Below, piece by piece: positions 6,539-8,270 of a stretch of 8,270 nt of DNA. The notes under the pieces were generated by a model, which saw only the letters and a list, made by a program, of their open reading frames with translations, did not search any database and was not told the origin of the DNA. Origin of the DNA: an uncultured Prevotella sp. (GTDB lineage Bacteria > Bacteroidota > Bacteroidia > Bacteroidales > Bacteroidaceae); NCBI GenBank assembly GCA_900762125.1, contig CAAFFL010000054.1, positions 1 to 8,270 of the forward strand, in the 5' to 3' direction. Position numbers and translations under genes: made by a program. Position 1 is the first letter of the stretch. Every line of letters begins with the position of its first letter.

Positions 6539-8044
6539 TCACCCGCAGTGGAAGTAACGCTCGACAAGGTGGGCAAGCTCACGGTTATTACTGCGCGTGT
6601 CACGTCTGAGGGTACGGTCGTTGAAGGCACGTAGCTCGCGGATGATGGCGTCAATCATCTGCGGGGAGAAGACACCCAGCTCCTCATAGACGGCACGCTG
6701 CTCTTCGAGGCGGTCGGCAGAGGCGGCACAACTGTCGGGGAGCTGTCCCAGCAGCGCGAGCTGTTTCTTATGGGCGTCGTCATGGATATTGCCATCGACG
6801 AAGGTGCGGCGGGCCACCTCGTCGTCATCGGGCATGTCGAAGCCATGGCGGCAGGCCACACAGAGACCGGCGAGAAGCTGGTAGATATCCGCAGAGCCGT
6901 CGGGAGAGCGCATCTCCACGGTCTGCTTGATGCTGTAGTCGCGGTCTTGCTCCGTCTCCTGTGGGTTGGCGACGCAGCACATGTCACGGTCGACGGTCCA
7001 GCCCAGCGGCACACGGACTAATGCGGAGCGGTTGCTCTTGCCCCAGCAGATATTCGTGGGGGCCTCCTGGTGGGGGACGAGACGGAAGTAGGACATCGGA
7101 TTCTTATTGCCGAAAGCGGTGATGCTCCCGGCGAGGTCCATCATACCGGCGATGGCTGTCGTAGCCTCATGGGAGAGCTCGCCGCCGCTGACCATGGCAC
7201 TCTGCCCGTCACGCATCAGGCGCATGTGGATATGCATGCCCGAGCCGGCCTTGCCGACGGTGATCTTCGGGGCGAACGTCACCTCCAGACCGTCCTGGTA
7301 GGCCATATTGCGGATGACCCACTTGGCGACCATGATCTGGTCAGCAGCCTCCAGCGCCGGGACGGGCAGGAACTCAATCTCGTTCTGCTCATAGTTCATG
7401 CCGTTCTCAATGAAGTTACCCACCTCGGAGTGGCCGTATTTGATCTGGCAGCCACACTGTGCCAGAGCGCGCATGCACTTCGTGCGGAAGGCGCCGTCCT
7501 TGGAGTAAGGGCCGGACTCATGGTAGCCGTGCTGGTCGCGGGCGAGATAGCGGCCGTCGTCATCACGGATGACATAGTACTCCAGCTCACCCATGGCATG
7601 GAAATCGAGGCCGGTGCGCGCCATCAGCGCCTGGGTGGCCTTCTGCAGGGTGCGCTCGGGAGCGGACTCCAGCGGCTGGCAGTCACGGTCGAAGAACGAG
7701 GCGAGCATGCACAGCGTGGGTTCATCGGCGAAGGGGTCGAGGAACGCCGTGGAGAAACGCGGCAACACATAGAGGTCACTGCTGCCGGAGCCGACGAAGC
7801 TGAACAGCGACGAGCCGTCGACACGCTCGCCGGAGGAGAGGATGCTGTCGAGGTAAGCAAGGTCGTTGATGACGAAGTTGAGGGTCTTCAGACGCCCGTC
7901 ACCACCGGGGTACATGAAGTTCACGCCACGGATATGGTGCTTCACGACATAGTTGATGATGTCGTCCTTGGTGAAGAGGGTGTGGTCCTTCTGCAGTTCC
8001 CTGACGATAGGGTTGGCTGCAAACATGATTTTCTGGTTTTCCAT
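6539..8044 (-). CDS. Type I-like glutamine synthetase (GlnA superfamily)
   Basis: 501 residues with the two-domain class I layout: an N-terminal beta-grasp with GERVDGSSLFSF (72-83; D76 matches the catalytic Asp of the FDGSS motif), then the catalytic barrel. Residues visible by family alignment are metal glutamates E153 and E155 in GELEYYV, E207 in GHSEV and E222 in QNEIEF; metal histidine H271 in GSGMHIHM; arginines R339 and R344 in NRSALVRVP; and E377/R379 in EMRSPDGSADIYQLLAG. All key ligands are present, so an active ATP-dependent glutamate-ammonia ligase is likely; activity on another amine cannot be excluded. I see no adenylylation-loop tyrosine (KNLYDLPPEE-type), so GlnE control is unlikely. 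It is longer than E. coli GlnA (469), with extra C-terminal sequence. It is convergent with the glnN group and has its own promoter, hence a separate unit. The start MENQKIMFAANP directly follows that promoter. Confidence 0.94.
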   Translation of the reverse strand: MENQKIMFAANPIVRELQKDHTLFTKDDIINYVVKHHIRGVNFMYPGGDGRLKTLNFVINDLAYLDSILSSGERVDGSSLFSFVGSGSSDLYVLPRFSTAFLDPFADEPTLCMLASFFDRDCQPLESAPERTLQKATQALMARTGLDFHAMGELEYYVIRDDDGRYLARDQHGYHESGPYSKDGAFRTKCMRALAQCGCQIKYGHSEVGNFIENGMNYEQNEIEFLPVPALEAADQIMVAKWVIRNMAYQDGLEVTFAPKITVGKAGSGMHIHMRLMRDGQSAMVSGGELSHEATTAIAGMMDLAGSITAFGNKNPMSYFRLVPHQEAPTNICWGKSNRSALVRVPLGWTVDRDMCCVANPQETEQDRDYSIKQTVEMRSPDGSADIYQLLAGLCVACRHGFDMPDDDEVARRTFVDGNIHDDAHKKQLALLGQLPDSCAASADRLEEQRAVYEELGVFSPQMIDAIIRELRAFNDRTLRRDTRSNNRELAHLVERYFHCG

Positions 8045-8070
8045 AATCGTTAAGTTTAAGTTCGCTGGTG

Positions 8071-8078
8071 CAAAGATA
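8071..8078 (-). promoter_or_regulatory. Bacteroidota -7 promoter box for the type I glutamine synthetase
   Basis: Read on the minus strand, TATCTTTG followed by CAC matches TAnnTTTG exactly and lies 26 bp before the ATG (8044), giving a leader of about 20 nt. A clear -33 TTG is not seen at the usual distance. It is the same box (TATCTTTG) as that of the LUD gene. Confidence 0.7.
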
Positions 8079-8270
8079 GAGAAAAATCGGAATATCTGCT
8101 CGGAAAAGTGCTGAAATGTTGAAAAATTAACTTAATTGCTCAGACTATGGATGTAAAGACATGCTTCGCTGCAGCAGCCATGCAGCAATCTTACCCCACA
8201 TTGCAGGGTATAGGAGCGTAACTTTCTAATTATCAAGGATCGCTTTTTTCAAAATCCGGTTTTTGGGTCC
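8079..8270. other. AT-rich intergenic DNA at the window edge, no supported gene
   Basis: Upstream region of the glutamine synthetase. It contains GCTGCA/TGCAGC (8169-8174, 8181-8186), a 6-bp inverted pair with a 6-nt spacer. A 24-codon frame, ATG 8147 to TAA 8221, has no recognisable product. The final 60 bp has short T runs and no clear signal. Confidence 0.5.

Noticed and set aside
7070..8053. 327-codon open frame on the plus strand
   Set aside because: It is wholly antisense to the well-supported glutamine synthetase, gives no recognisable protein, and is explained by the GC-rich codon pattern of that gene. The same holds for the 338-codon minus-strand frame over glnN (2850-3866).
8147..8221. 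24-codon ORF (MDVKTCFAAAAMQQ...) as a small protein or leader peptide
   Set aside because: No promoter or ribosome site on the plus strand, no gene after it in view, and no known leader pattern; too short to support alone.

Overview
The window looks like part of a Bacteroidota chromosome, most likely a Bacteroidales member close to Prevotella. Three things support this. There is a long type III glutamine synthetase (GlnN) of the kind typical of Bacteroides and Prevotella. Lysine and peptidoglycan precursor synthesis runs through DapL. Two intergenic regions carry the Bacteroidota -7 promoter box TAnnTTTG. Coding DNA is about 58% GC where I counted it, and the gaps are AT-richer. Shine-Dalgarno signals are weak, as is usual for the phylum. 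The assignment is inference from gene content; there is no rRNA gene to confirm it.

Left part (1-5100, all plus strand): dapF (5' end cut by the window edge), dapL, a small outer-membrane beta-barrel protein and glnN. The gaps are 67, 39 and 43 bp, and I see no terminator or phylum-type promoter in them, so they may be one transcript. It ends at a clear hairpin terminator just after glnN. DapL transfers an amino group from glutamate to tetrahydrodipicolinate to give LL-diaminopimelate, and DapF epimerises this to meso-diaminopimelate. GlnN makes glutamine from glutamate and ammonium, so the group links glutamate and nitrogen use to cell-wall precursor supply. The barrel protein between dapL and glnN has no proven role.

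Middle part (5100-6540): a roughly 260-bp AT-rich stretch with a perfect inverted repeat, then a promoter-driven LUD-domain gene (lactate-utilisation/LutC superfamily) broken by one in-frame TAG. About 530 bp without a protein gene follow. These start with a degenerate 16-bp tandem repeat and continue into a stretch of about 390 nt with many complementary segments. One of them is an 8-nt hairpin loop complementary to a site about 130 nt upstream, and the stretch ends in a 12-bp hairpin. This looks like an unrecognised structured RNA, probably on the plus strand, and is the best candidate for something undescribed.

Right part (6540-8270): a second glutamine synthetase of the unrelated-length type I class, on the minus strand and convergent with the rest, with its own -7 box about 27 bp upstream. 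The last 190 bp hold no gene I can support.

Other oddities are a 7-bp tandem repeat built into the dapF reading frame, followed by an AT-rich patch, and the presence of two different glutamine synthetase classes within about 1.5 kb of each other.
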